A DNA stretch of 64,000 bases, taken from CBDCGS01 sp965216915 (GTDB lineage: Bacteria > Pseudomonadota > Alphaproteobacteria > UBA828). The notes below the pieces were generated by a model. It was given only the letters and a program-made list of their open reading frames with translations, ran no database searches and was not told the DNA's origin. Location of the stretch: positions 248,001 to 312,000 of the forward strand of contig CBDCGS010000011.1 of assembly GCA_965216915.1 (NCBI GenBank). Direction: 5' to 3'. Below are positions 53,304 to 64,000 of this stretch, piece by piece (positions within the stretch are counted from its first letter, which is position 1; each line of letters opens with the position of its first letter). Both the position numbers and the translations under genes were made by a program.

Positions 53304-53325
53304 TTTGGTTCAAACGATTACCAAA
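53304..53325 (-). promoter_or_regulatory. Inverted repeat upstream of the tetrahaem cytochrome gene
   Basis: TTTGGT (53304-53309), 10 bp, ACCAAA (53320-53325), about 105 bp upstream of ATG 53201. Its form suits a dimeric regulator. No identity can be assigned. Confidence 0.3.
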
Positions 53326-53360
53326 CACAACCAACCCCCGGTGCCCCCCGCGGCACGGGC

Positions 53361-54185
53361 TCACGCGAGGCGGATGCGCATGTTCTCGCGCGCGACGAAG
53401 GCGCCGCGCCAGGTCCGCCGGGCTTCTGCTTCGACGCGCTCCATGAAGCGGTCCTCGTGGTCCGGATCGTGGTGGAAGATCGCGAGCGAGCGCACGTTGG
53501 CGGCGCGCGCCAACCTGACGCCCTCCTGCCATGTCGAATGACCCCAGCCGACCTTGCTGGGGAACTCGTCGTCGGTGTACGTCGAATCGTAGATCATCAG
53601 GTCGGTGCCCTCGACGAGCCCGAGAATGTTCTCGTCCGGTTGATCGGGGATATGCTCGGTGTCCGTCACGTAGCAGACCGATTTGCCGGCATAGTCCAGG
53701 CGATAGCCGGTCGCGCCATTGGGGTGGTTGAGCGGCGCGGTTCGCACCTTGATGCCACCAGTGAGCTCGAACGCGTCGCCCGCCTCGAAATCCTCGAAGC
53801 GGAGCGTCGCCTTCATCGCCTCGAGCGGCACCGGGAACATCGGGTTCTGCATCTGCCCCGACAGCACCTGCTTCAGCCCGCCCCGCGTGTTCAGATGGCC
53901 CGCCATCAGGACGAACTCGTGGTCCGGCCGAAAGGCCGGCGCGAAGAACGGGAAGCCCGTGATGTGATCCCAGTGCGTGTGGGAGAACAGGAGCGTCGAC
54001 CGACTGATCCCCTTGCGGAAATTCCAGTGGCCGAGATTGCGCACACCGGTGCCAGCGTCGAGGATCAGCTGGGTGCCACCGGCGTTGACCTCGACGCAGC
54101 TCGTGTTGCCGCCGAACACGATGTGGCTCGGTGACGGACAGGCAATGCTTCCACGCACGCCCCAGAACTTAACCTTCAGACCCAT
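53361..54185 (-). CDS. Metallo-beta-lactamase-fold hydrolase
   Basis: 274-aa MBL-fold metallo-hydrolase: FWGVRGSIACPSPSHIVFGG, the zinc motif FSHTHWDHITGFPFF (HxHxDH), a later VTDTEH and YDSTYTDDEF, and IFHHDPDH near the C-terminus. Substrate unknown; related folds include tRNase Z and some cyclic-nucleotide phosphodiesterases, so a link to the neighbouring cNMP-binding protein is possible but unproven. It lies 159 bp upstream of the tetrahaem gene on the same strand. ATG 54185 is the start of homology. Confidence 0.85.
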   Translation of the reverse strand: MGLKVKFWGVRGSIACPSPSHIVFGGNTSCVEVNAGGTQLILDAGTGVRNLGHWNFRKGISRSTLLFSHTHWDHITGFPFFAPAFRPDHEFVLMAGHLNTRGGLKQVLSGQMQNPMFPVPLEAMKATLRFEDFEAGDAFELTGGIKVRTAPLNHPNGATGYRLDYAGKSVCYVTDTEHIPDQPDENILGLVEGTDLMIYDSTYTDDEFPSKVGWGHSTWQEGVRLARAANVRSLAIFHHDPDHEDRFMERVEAEARRTWRGAFVARENMRIRLA

Positions 54186-54337
54186 CGCGCGCCTCCGGGC
54201 GACGCTGACCCCCACGGTCTTTCTGAACGTGCCGACCCATGCAGACGAGCCCTTGTCGCGACCAAGGCCCCGTGTGGCCCGTACGCGTCGGCACGCCCGT
54301 TCTCAGCGCATTTCACCCGCCGGCAGTCCGGCCCGCT

Positions 54338-54353
54338 GTGACCGCCGTCACAC
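54338..54353. promoter_or_regulatory. Perfect CRP-type palindrome
   Basis: TGTGA-CCGCCG-TCACA exactly fits the TGTGA-N6-TCACA core of CRP-family sites. It lies in the 250-bp gap between the TPP-enzyme stop and the metallo-hydrolase start, about 155 bp upstream of the latter. Apart from this site I see nothing else in the gap. Confidence 0.45.
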
Positions 54354-54435
54354 GCATGCGCGGCTCTTGTTCTTGAGCGGCAGTCCCCATGAGCACGTCG
54401 GTGCCAGGCCCCGGCACCCCACGGCACGACGCGTG

Positions 54436-56103
54436 CTAGATCGGATACTCGATCTGCCCGAGCCGTGCCGAGAGCTTCATGTTCTCGGCGTAGTCGATCG
54501 GCACGCCGATCACCGCCGGGCCCTCTTGCTTGAACGCTTCCTCGAGCGCGGCGGGCAGCTCGCCCGCGCTTTCGATCGTGCGGCCCCAAGCGCCGTACGA
54601 CTTGGCCCACATCTCGAGATCGGGGTTGGTGAAGCGTAGATCGCTGTGGCGGCCGTCGAACGAGTTCTGCTGCTTCCACTTGATCAGGCCGTATTCGCCA
54701 TCCATCCACACCATGGCGACGACGTTGATCTTGCGGCGCACCGCAACCTCGATGTCCTGCGCGTTCATGAAGAAGCCGGCATCACCGTTGATCGAGAGCA
54801 CCTTGCGATCGGGCAAGGCGATCTTGGCGCCGATCGACCCCGGGAACGCGAATCCCATCGTGCAGAAGCCGTTTGAGATTAAGCAGGTGTTCGGCTCGTC
54901 GCACTGGTAGTAGCGCGCGATCCACATTTTGTGGGCACCGACGTCCGACAGCAGGATGTCTTTGGCCCCGAGGAACTCGCGCACGTCGTAAAGCACCTTC
55001 TGCGGGCGCATCGGGAAGTGGTCGCTGTCCTTCTCCGCCTCGAGGTCGTTCTTGATGGTGGTGCGGAGCTCTTGCCGGTCGTCGATGTTGAACAGGGGCA
55101 GGCCCTTGCCGCCCTTCTTCGCGCGTCGCTCGATCTCCTCGTTCACCTGCCAGAGGGCGTCGGCGATGTCGCCCGCGATGTCGACGGTGGTCGTGTAGTC
55201 GTCGTCGATCTCCGCCGGCCAGAAGTCGATATGGACGATGTTCTTGTTGGCGCCCTGGTTCCAGAAGCTCGGCGAATACTCGACCAGGTCGTAGCCGATC
55301 GAGATGATCGTGTCGGCGGCGCGGAGCGCCGCGATGATGTGGTCCTTGCCCTGCAGGCCGACCGTGAACAAGCAATGCTTGTCGGAACGCGGGATCGCGC
55401 CCTTGCCCATGAACGTGTTGACCACGCCGATGCCGGTCTGCTCGGCAAAGCGCTTGAGCTGGGCCGAGGCGCGCTTGCGGATCGCGCCGTTGCCGGCGAT
55501 GACCAGCGGGTTCTTCGACGCCACGATGAGGTCGACCGCCTGCGCGACCGCCTTGTGGTCGGCACCCGGCCGGCGCGTCTTCACCGGCTTGATCGGGTCG
55601 CCTTTGGCCTGGGCGTGCGCGAGGTCCTCCGGCAGCTCGACCAGCACGGCACCCGGCTTCTCGGTCTCGGCCACCTTGAAGGCCTTGCGCACAACCTCCG
55701 GAATGTTGTCCGGGTGGTGGATGGTCTGCGCCCATTTCGTGATCGGGCGGAACATGGACACCGAGTCCATGTTCTGGTGGCTCTCCTTGTGGAGACGCTC
55801 GGTGTCGGCCTGGCCGATGATGCAGACGAGCGGCGCCCGATCCATGTTGGCGTCGGCGACCCCCGTCACCAAGTTGGTCGCGCCCGGGCCGAGCGTGCCG
55901 AGGCAAATCCCCGAGATCCCGGTGAGCCGGCCGTAGACATCGGCCATGAAGGCCGCAGCCTGCTCGTGACGGCAAAGGACGAAGTCGATATCGCTGTCGA
56001 TCAGCGAGATCATGACGTCCGCATTCTCCTCTCCGGGAATGCCGAAGATGTGCGTGACGCCCTCTTCCTCGAGGCACTTCACGAAAAGATCCGACGCTTT
56101 CAT
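54436..56103 (-). CDS. Thiamine-pyrophosphate enzyme, acetolactate-synthase-like
   Basis: 555 aa. The N-terminal TPP domain has FGIPGEENADV (activating Glu) and GTLGPGATNLVTGVADA, followed by a central domain (VIAGNGAIRKRAS) and a C-terminal TPP/Mg motif SINGDAGFFMNAQDIEVAVRRKIN. The end VIGVPIDYAENMKL resembles catabolic AlsS-type acetolactate synthases. No small regulatory subunit is adjacent, which also fits a catabolic enzyme. Other members of this superfamily (oxo-acid decarboxylases, carboligases) cannot be excluded. ATG 56103 is at the start of homology. Confidence 0.82.
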   Translation of the reverse strand: MKASDLFVKCLEEEGVTHIFGIPGEENADVMISLIDSDIDFVLCRHEQAAAFMADVYGRLTGISGICLGTLGPGATNLVTGVADANMDRAPLVCIIGQADTERLHKESHQNMDSVSMFRPITKWAQTIHHPDNIPEVVRKAFKVAETEKPGAVLVELPEDLAHAQAKGDPIKPVKTRRPGADHKAVAQAVDLIVASKNPLVIAGNGAIRKRASAQLKRFAEQTGIGVVNTFMGKGAIPRSDKHCLFTVGLQGKDHIIAALRAADTIISIGYDLVEYSPSFWNQGANKNIVHIDFWPAEIDDDYTTTVDIAGDIADALWQVNEEIERRAKKGGKGLPLFNIDDRQELRTTIKNDLEAEKDSDHFPMRPQKVLYDVREFLGAKDILLSDVGAHKMWIARYYQCDEPNTCLISNGFCTMGFAFPGSIGAKIALPDRKVLSINGDAGFFMNAQDIEVAVRRKINVVAMVWMDGEYGLIKWKQQNSFDGRHSDLRFTNPDLEMWAKSYGAWGRTIESAGELPAALEEAFKQEGPAVIGVPIDYAENMKLSARLGQIEYPI

Positions 56104-56258
56104 CACTCTTGACTCCCCCCGAAGCGATAGTGGAACGCGGTCGAGTATCGTGACGGGACTTGGGCCCGTCAACCGGTACCAGGCTATCCGGCCGGAGGCT
56201 GAGGCTTCGTTAACCTCATCGATCGAGACTCTCACCGCCCAACAGTCACGCCAGGCCG

Positions 56259-57968
56259 ATGCCGACCGCCGACCGAATCGAGCCGACCGATGCCGACGCG
56301 CTCTACCGGGCGGCGCTCGCCGCGCATGAGAGGGGCGCGCTTCGCGACGCTGTGTCCGGCTATCGCGCCGTGCTCGCGGTAGCACCCGGTCACGCGTCCG
56401 CGCTCGGCAATCTGGGCACCGCCTTGCAGACCCTAGGAGACCATGACGGCGCCATCGCGAGCCACCGTCGTGCGCTCGATGCCGGCGCGCCGCCCGCCCC
56501 CGTCTATGCCAATCTCGGCATGGCGCTCCGCGCGGCCGGACGCCTCGACGAAGCCCGCGACGCCTTGGAACGTGCCGTCGCGCTCGACCCGAAGGCGGCA
56601 AACGCGCATCTCAACCTGGGGAACGTTCTGCGCGCGGCAGGAGACCCTGAAGCCGCGCTCGGTTGCTATCGAGCGGCGCAGGTGCTGGCTCCCGCCGATC
56701 CCGCGGCGTTCTCGAACGCGGCGCTCGCCCTTAAGGACCTGGATCGCCACGGCGACGCCGTCGACGCGCTGCGCACCGCTCTTGAACGCGCGCCGGCGTC
56801 GGCGGAGCTTCACTACAATCTCGCCAATACGCTTCACGAGATGGGGCTGGTCGAGGCCGCTGAAGCGGCCTTCCATCAAGCGCTCGGATGCGATCCAAAC
56901 CACCTGAATGCCCGGGCCAATCTCGGCGTGCTGCACCGTGAGATCGGCGACATCGAGGGTGCGCTCGCGGCCTTCGACTCGGTCCTCGCGCGCGATCCGC
57001 ACCACGCGAACGCCCACTGGAACCGGGCGCTCGCGCTGCTTCTTGCCGGCGATTTCGCGCCTGGCTGGGCCGCCTATGAGTGGCGCTGGCAAGCCACACC
57101 GCTGCGCCCGCGGGCCCTGCCCATGCCGCGCTGGGCGGGCGAAGACCTGCGGGGCCGACGCATTCTGCTGTGGGCCGAGCAAGGCTATGGCGACACCGTG
57201 CAGTTCGTGCGCTTCGCGGCGAACCTCGGGGCGCTCGGCGCGCGCGTGGTGGCGCAGGTGCAGGCGCCGCTCGTCCGCCTCCTCGAGCCAATGGATCCGC
57301 TCGAGGCCGTGCTCGACGAGCGTGCGCCCCCGCCCGCCTGCGATTACCATGCGCCGCTCATGAGCCTGCCGGGCCTGCTCGGTCTCGCGGCACCGCCGCC
57401 GGGTGAGCCCTACCTCCCGGCTCCGGCCGCCGCGCCGGCCCTTGCCGAGGCCATCGCGGCCGCGCGCGGCCGCCGAATCGGCGTGGTGTGGGCCGGCAAT
57501 CCGTCCCACGAGAACGACGCCAAGCGTTCCTGCGCGGCGGTCCATTTCGCGCCGCTCGCCGCGCGCGCGAACACGCAGCTTTTCAGCCTCCAGCTCAACG
57601 CGCAGGAAGCGCTGCGCGATATCCCTGGCGCAATCGACCTGGCGCCCTATCTCAGCGACTTCGCGGACACTGCATCCGCGATTGCCGCGCTCGATTTGGT
57701 GATCTCGGTCGACACCGCGGTCGCCCACATCGCCGGCGCGCTTGGCCGGCCCGTCTGGCTCCTCCTCCCCCACGCGCCGGACTGGCGATGGATGCTCGCG
57801 CGTGAGGACAGCCCGTGGTATCCCACGATGCGTCTATTCCGGCAGCGAGAACCGGGTGATTGGCGGGGCGTCTTTGCGCGCGTCGAAGGCGCATTGGACG
57901 AGCGCCAAGCCACCGGACGAGGGGAGAATGATGGCGCAGGACGGATCCTACAAGGCGCTGGTGGTTGA
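56259..57968 (+). CDS. TPR protein with glycosyltransferase-9-like C-terminal domain
   Basis: 569 aa. About seven tetratricopeptide repeats (residues 10-265; e.g. ALGNLGTALQTLGDHDGAI, AHLNLGNVLRAAGDPEAAL) are followed by a region with LWAEQGYGDTVQFVRFA and, near the end, DLVISVDTAVAHIAGALGRPVW, typical of heptosyltransferase-like folds fused to TPRs. A role in protein or polysaccharide glycosylation is inferred. Its 3' end overlaps the next gene by 38 nt. Confidence 0.83.
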   Translation: MPTADRIEPTDADALYRAALAAHERGALRDAVSGYRAVLAVAPGHASALGNLGTALQTLGDHDGAIASHRRALDAGAPPAPVYANLGMALRAAGRLDEARDALERAVALDPKAANAHLNLGNVLRAAGDPEAALGCYRAAQVLAPADPAAFSNAALALKDLDRHGDAVDALRTALERAPASAELHYNLANTLHEMGLVEAAEAAFHQALGCDPNHLNARANLGVLHREIGDIEGALAAFDSVLARDPHHANAHWNRALALLLAGDFAPGWAAYEWRWQATPLRPRALPMPRWAGEDLRGRRILLWAEQGYGDTVQFVRFAANLGALGARVVAQVQAPLVRLLEPMDPLEAVLDERAPPPACDYHAPLMSLPGLLGLAAPPPGEPYLPAPAAAPALAEAIAAARGRRIGVVWAGNPSHENDAKRSCAAVHFAPLAARANTQLFSLQLNAQEALRDIPGAIDLAPYLSDFADTASAIAALDLVISVDTAVAHIAGALGRPVWLLLPHAPDWRWMLAREDSPWYPTMRLFRQREPGDWRGVFARVEGALDERQATGRGENDGAGRILQGAGG

Positions 57969-58932
57969 CCAGCGCGACGGCGAGACGGTCGCCGAGGTCC
58001 GGTCGCTCACCGATGATGCGCTTCCCGACGGCGACGTCACCGTTCAGATCGACTACTCCACCGTCAACTACAAGGACGGCCTCGCCCTGACCGGCGCCGC
58101 GCCGATCATTCGGCAGTTTCCGATGACCCCCGGGATCGACTTCGCCGGCGTGGTGACGGCGAGCGACGACGCGGCGTTCGAGGTCGGCGAGCGGGTCGTG
58201 CTGACCGGATGGGGCGTGGGTGAGCGCCACCCCGGCGGCCTGGCGCAAAAGGCGCGGGTGCGCGGCGATTGGCTCGAGAAGCTGCCGGACGGCCTCAGCA
58301 CGAAAGATGCCATGACCATCGGCACGGCGGGCTTCACCGCCATGCTCTGCGTGATCGCGCTCGAGAACGCGGGCGCCACGCCCGATCGCGGCCCCATCCT
58401 CGTCACCGGTGCCGCCGGCGGTGTCGGCAGCACGGCGGTCGCGCTCCTGGCCAAGCTCGGCTATTCGGTGACCGCGGTGACCGGCCGCGCCTCGGCGCAC
58501 GACTACCTCAAGGGCCTCGGCGCCAGTGAGATCGTCGACCGCGATGCGTTGGGCTCAGCCCCCGATAAGCCGCTCCTGAAGGAACGCTGGGCCGGCGGAG
58601 TCGACACCGTGGGCGGCGACATGCTCGCGCACCTGCTTGCCGAGACAAAATATGGCTCGGCGGTCGCGGCGTGCGGGCTCGCCGGCGGCGCGGGCCTCAA
58701 AACCACCGTGCTTCCCTTCATTCTGCGCGGGGTCGCGCTGCTCGGCATCGATTCGGTGATGTGTCCGCGCGCGCCACGCCAGGCGGCGTGGCGCCGGCTC
58801 GCCGAAGACCTGCCGCGCGCCGCGATGGAAGCCATGACCGAGGTCGTGCCGCTCGCCGATGTCCCCGCGCGCGGCGCCGAGATCATCAAGGGTCAGGTGC
58901 GAGGCCGCCTGGTCGTCGACGTCAACGCGTAA
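57931..58932 (+). CDS. acuI: YhdH/AcuI-type NADPH-dependent acryloyl-CoA reductase-like oxidoreductase
   Basis: 333-aa zinc-free MDR enzyme. STVNYKDGLALTG, MTPGIDFAGVV, GWGVGERHPGGLAQKARV and VTGAAGGVGSTAVALLAKLG are YhdH/AcuI signatures, as is GIDSVMCPR. The known reaction is NADPH-dependent reduction of acryloyl-CoA to propionyl-CoA. GGGGAGA precedes ATG 57931, with ATG 57928 as the alternative. No DMSP-related gene is nearby, so physiological use is unclear. Confidence 0.85.
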   Translation: MAQDGSYKALVVDQRDGETVAEVRSLTDDALPDGDVTVQIDYSTVNYKDGLALTGAAPIIRQFPMTPGIDFAGVVTASDDAAFEVGERVVLTGWGVGERHPGGLAQKARVRGDWLEKLPDGLSTKDAMTIGTAGFTAMLCVIALENAGATPDRGPILVTGAAGGVGSTAVALLAKLGYSVTAVTGRASAHDYLKGLGASEIVDRDALGSAPDKPLLKERWAGGVDTVGGDMLAHLLAETKYGSAVAACGLAGGAGLKTTVLPFILRGVALLGIDSVMCPRAPRQAAWRRLAEDLPRAAMEAMTEVVPLADVPARGAEIIKGQVRGRLVVDVNA

Positions 58933-58956
58933 CCCGTTTCCACCATGCGCGGTCGG

Positions 58957-60399
58957 CTATTGGAGCTGCGGTGAGTGCAGAACCATCATCTTTTCGGTCT
59001 GCATCTCCTCCATCGTGTGATGGATCCCGCCAACGCCGTGGCCGGAATGCTTGAGGCCCGCAAACGGCATCCAATCGACCCGGAATGCCGTGTGGTCATT
59101 GACCATCACCGCTGAGCCGTCGAGCCGGCGATAGCAGCGGAGCGCCGTCTCCATGTCCTGCGTGAAAACGGCGGACTGGAACGCGACGTCCAAGCTGTTT
59201 GCCTGCTCGAGCGCCGCGTCGATGTCATCGAAAGGATAGACGCAGACCACCGGGCCGAACACCTCGTTCTGGCTAATCGTCGCATCCGCCGGCGGATTGA
59301 CGAGCACCGTGGGCTTGTAGCAGGTCTCGGATTGGCGCTCTCCGCCGCAGATGACCGTGGCGCCGCCATCGCGCGCCTCGTCGACCCATTTTTCGACGCG
59401 GTCGACCTCGCGGGGCAGGATCAGCGGCCCGACGTCGGTCTTCGCGTCGGTCGGATCACCGACCACCATCTTGCCGCAGAGCGTCGCCAAACCGTTCGCG
59501 AGATCGTCGGCGAGCGACGAATGGGCGAAGATTCGCTGCACCGACACGCACACCTGGCCGGCGTGATAGAAGCCACCCTTGGCCAGCAGCGGCAACGCCC
59601 GCTCGAGGTCCGCGTCCTCCGCGACGATCACGGGCGCGACACCGCCATGCTCCAACGCGCAGCGCGCGCCCGGCGCGAGCGCGGAGCGCAGCATCCAACC
59701 CACCCGCGCGCTGCCGATAAAGCTGAAGAACGCCACCCGCGCATCGGTCACGAGCGACTGCGAGACATCGCGTCCGGAGGTCACGGTGGGCTGGCACCAG
59801 ACATCGGGCAGGCCCGCCTCGCGCAAGATCTGCACAAAGCGCAGGCATGAGAGCGGCGTCGCCTCGGCCGGCTTGACGATCACCGGGCAGCCGGCGGCGA
59901 CGGCGGGCCCGACCTGGTGCACGATCAGGTTGAGCGGATGGTTGAACGCGCTCACCGCGACCACCACACCGATCGGCTCCTTGGTGGTGAACGCCAGCCG
60001 GTTCATCGACGAGCGGCTGATCCCCATCGGAATCTCGACGCCGTGCTGCGTGCGCAGCGCTTCAACGCAGAGCTTCACGCCATCGATGGCGCGGGCCACC
60101 TCGTGCTGCGAATCGACGAGCGGCTTGCCGCCCTCGCGCGCCGCCTCGACCGCGAGGTAGTCGGCGCGGTCGCCCATGATTTCGATGGCGCGCTCGAGAA
60201 TGTCGACGCGCCGCCAGGCGGGGAGCCAGCTGTCGCGGTCGCGATACAACCCGTGCGCGGTGTCCAGGGCGCGATCGACCGCAGATTGGTCGGCGGCCGC
60301 GACGGTGCCGATCGGTGAGAGATCATATGGCGCCACGACCTTGACATCAGGCGCGCTCGACGACGCACCAGGCACCATCAACGGATAGTTCTCGGCCAT
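58957..60399 (-). CDS. NAD(P)-dependent aldehyde dehydrogenase
   Basis: 480-aa ALDH. KEPIGVVVAVSAFNHPLN binds cofactor, IGSARVGWML is the NAD loop, CALEHGGVAPVIV supplies the general base Glu, and GGFYHAGQVCVSVQRI holds the nucleophilic Cys. NEVFGPVVCVYPF is the usual C-terminal block. Substrate not deducible. It is convergent with the AcuI-like gene and about 90 bp downstream of greA, same strand. Confidence 0.92.
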   Translation of the reverse strand: MAENYPLMVPGASSSAPDVKVVAPYDLSPIGTVAAADQSAVDRALDTAHGLYRDRDSWLPAWRRVDILERAIEIMGDRADYLAVEAAREGGKPLVDSQHEVARAIDGVKLCVEALRTQHGVEIPMGISRSSMNRLAFTTKEPIGVVVAVSAFNHPLNLIVHQVGPAVAAGCPVIVKPAEATPLSCLRFVQILREAGLPDVWCQPTVTSGRDVSQSLVTDARVAFFSFIGSARVGWMLRSALAPGARCALEHGGVAPVIVAEDADLERALPLLAKGGFYHAGQVCVSVQRIFAHSSLADDLANGLATLCGKMVVGDPTDAKTDVGPLILPREVDRVEKWVDEARDGGATVICGGERQSETCYKPTVLVNPPADATISQNEVFGPVVCVYPFDDIDAALEQANSLDVAFQSAVFTQDMETALRCYRRLDGSAVMVNDHTAFRVDWMPFAGLKHSGHGVGGIHHTMEEMQTEKMMVLHSPQLQ

Positions 60400-60490
60400 G
60401 CCCCCGTTCCCCCCTATCCAACGCGAATCGCGGCGAGCCTACTCGGCCCCGTGAGTCCGAACAAGGGCGGCGCCGGGGAACCGACGCCGC

Positions 60491-60964
60491 TTATTTGAAG
60501 CGGAGTCCGAGCACTTCGTAGGAATGCCGACCGCCCGGGGTTTCGATCTCGACCGAATCGCCGACCACTTTGCCGACCAGCGCCTGGGCGAGCGGTGAGG
60601 TGATGGAGAGCCTGCCTTCGTTCACGTCGGCCTCATCGGCGCCGACGATTTGGTAGGTGCTCTCGTTCTCCGTGTCTTCGTCGACGACGGTCACGATCGC
60701 GCCAAACTGCACGCGATCGCCCGAAAGCGTGGAGATGTCGATCACCTGGGCCCGGCCGACTTTCGCTTCGAGCTCCTGGATCCGCGCCTCGATCATCCCC
60801 TGGCGATCCTTGGCCGCGTGATATTCGGCGTTTTCCGACAGGTCGCCATGCTCACGGGCGGTGGCGATTTCCTGGATGATCCGGGGCCGCTCGGTCGTCT
60901 TGAGCTGGATCAGCTCTTCCTTGAGCCGCGCGAGGCCCTGCGGAGTCATGAGATGCTTTTCCAT
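60491..60964 (-). CDS. greA: Transcription elongation factor GreA
   Basis: 157-aa factor that rescues backtracked RNA polymerase by stimulating transcript cleavage. The N-terminal coiled coil has the acidic tip EHGDLSENAEYHAAKDRQG (key D/E residues), and the C-terminal FKBP-like domain has SPLAQALVGKVVGDSVEIETPGG. Length and motifs are complete. It follows carB on the same strand, separated by an intrinsic terminator. Confidence 0.96.
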   Translation of the reverse strand: MEKHLMTPQGLARLKEELIQLKTTERPRIIQEIATAREHGDLSENAEYHAAKDRQGMIEARIQELEAKVGRAQVIDISTLSGDRVQFGAIVTVVDEDTENESTYQIVGADEADVNEGRLSITSPLAQALVGKVVGDSVEIETPGGRHSYEVLGLRFK

Positions 60965-60998
60965 CGCGTTGGCCTTTCAAACGCCACGCAACGCAACC

Positions 60999-61031
60999 AA
61001 AAAAGCTCGGGGCCTCACCGCTCCCCGAGCT
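60999..61031 (-). terminator. Intrinsic terminator after carB
   Basis: Reading the minus strand: AGCTCGGGG (61031-61023), a 10-nt loop, CCCCGAGCT (61012-61004), then TTTTTT (61004-60999). This is a 9-bp perfect stem and U-tract 24 nt after the carB stop. Confidence 0.93.
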
Positions 61032-61054
61032 GATCCGAGTGTCACGTATGTGGG

Positions 61055-64000
<2,946 letters not shown>

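Noticed and set aside
56104..56601. N-terminal extension of the TPP enzyme
   Set aside because: The extra 166 codons cover an intergenic region and the start of the TPR gene on the other strand; the enzyme's conserved N-terminus starts at 56103.

Overview
The window is GC-rich, densely coded chromosomal DNA that looks alphaproteobacterial, probably near Rhodospirillales. The support is the gene content (argD-argF-hslO, metZ-apaG-folE, a short-form hmgA next to hpd), a SAM-II riboswitch, which is a mostly alphaproteobacterial RNA, and frequent 4-nt ATGA/GTGA translational couplings. I call 53 protein genes, of which two are cut by the window edges, and one tRNA. No gene-free stretch exceeds about 250 bases.

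Layout. 1-3.5 kb: tyrosine/homogentisate catabolism (FAA hydrolase, hmgA, hpd) with a divergent MarR regulator. 3.5-5.8 kb: an operon of ArsC-like protein, HDAC-family deacetylase and zinc alcohol dehydrogenase, back to back with a large MscS channel. 8.4-12.9 kb: ABC-2 permease, argD, argF, hslO and a lipoprotein. 13.0-18.8 kb: argE, divergent from an RND efflux pair. 18.7-22.8 kb: trkH, folE, apaG and metZ, with metZ behind a SAM-II riboswitch plus terminator. 22.9-30.7 kb: radical SAM protein, tRNA-Gly(CCC), OmpA-like protein, PAS histidine kinase, DUF1111-type di-haem protein, and arsR-arsI. 30.7-38.5 kb: typA, modABC plus a cupin, an ArsR/SRPBCC/GST operon, and a lone pstS. 38.6-42.9 kb: CHASE2 adenylate cyclase and a TolC-family protein. 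54-64 kb: TPP enzyme, TPR/glycosyltransferase-like protein, AcuI-like reductase, aldehyde dehydrogenase, greA and carB.

The most unusual part is 42.9-53.2 kb, a minus-strand electron-transfer cluster. Its genes are, in order, a tetrahaem c554-like cytochrome, a cytoplasmic protein fusing two cyclic-nucleotide domains to four [4Fe-4S] motifs, a di-haem membrane cytochrome b, a membrane-anchored decahaem cytochrome with a duplicated four-cysteine N-terminal module, a pentahaem cytochrome, an outer-membrane beta-barrel, and a membrane FAD/[2Fe-2S] reductase. From the second gene on they overlap or lie within about 20 nt. Together they could form a chain from cytoplasm to outer membrane, possibly gated by cyclic nucleotide. 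I do not recognise it as MtrCAB, PioABC or another named conduit. A class III adenylate cyclase lies about 2 kb beyond the end of the cluster, and a perfect CRP-type palindrome lies upstream of the neighbouring metallo-hydrolase.

A dispersed 65-80 bp hairpin repeat occurs three times, each time between the 3' ends of convergent genes.
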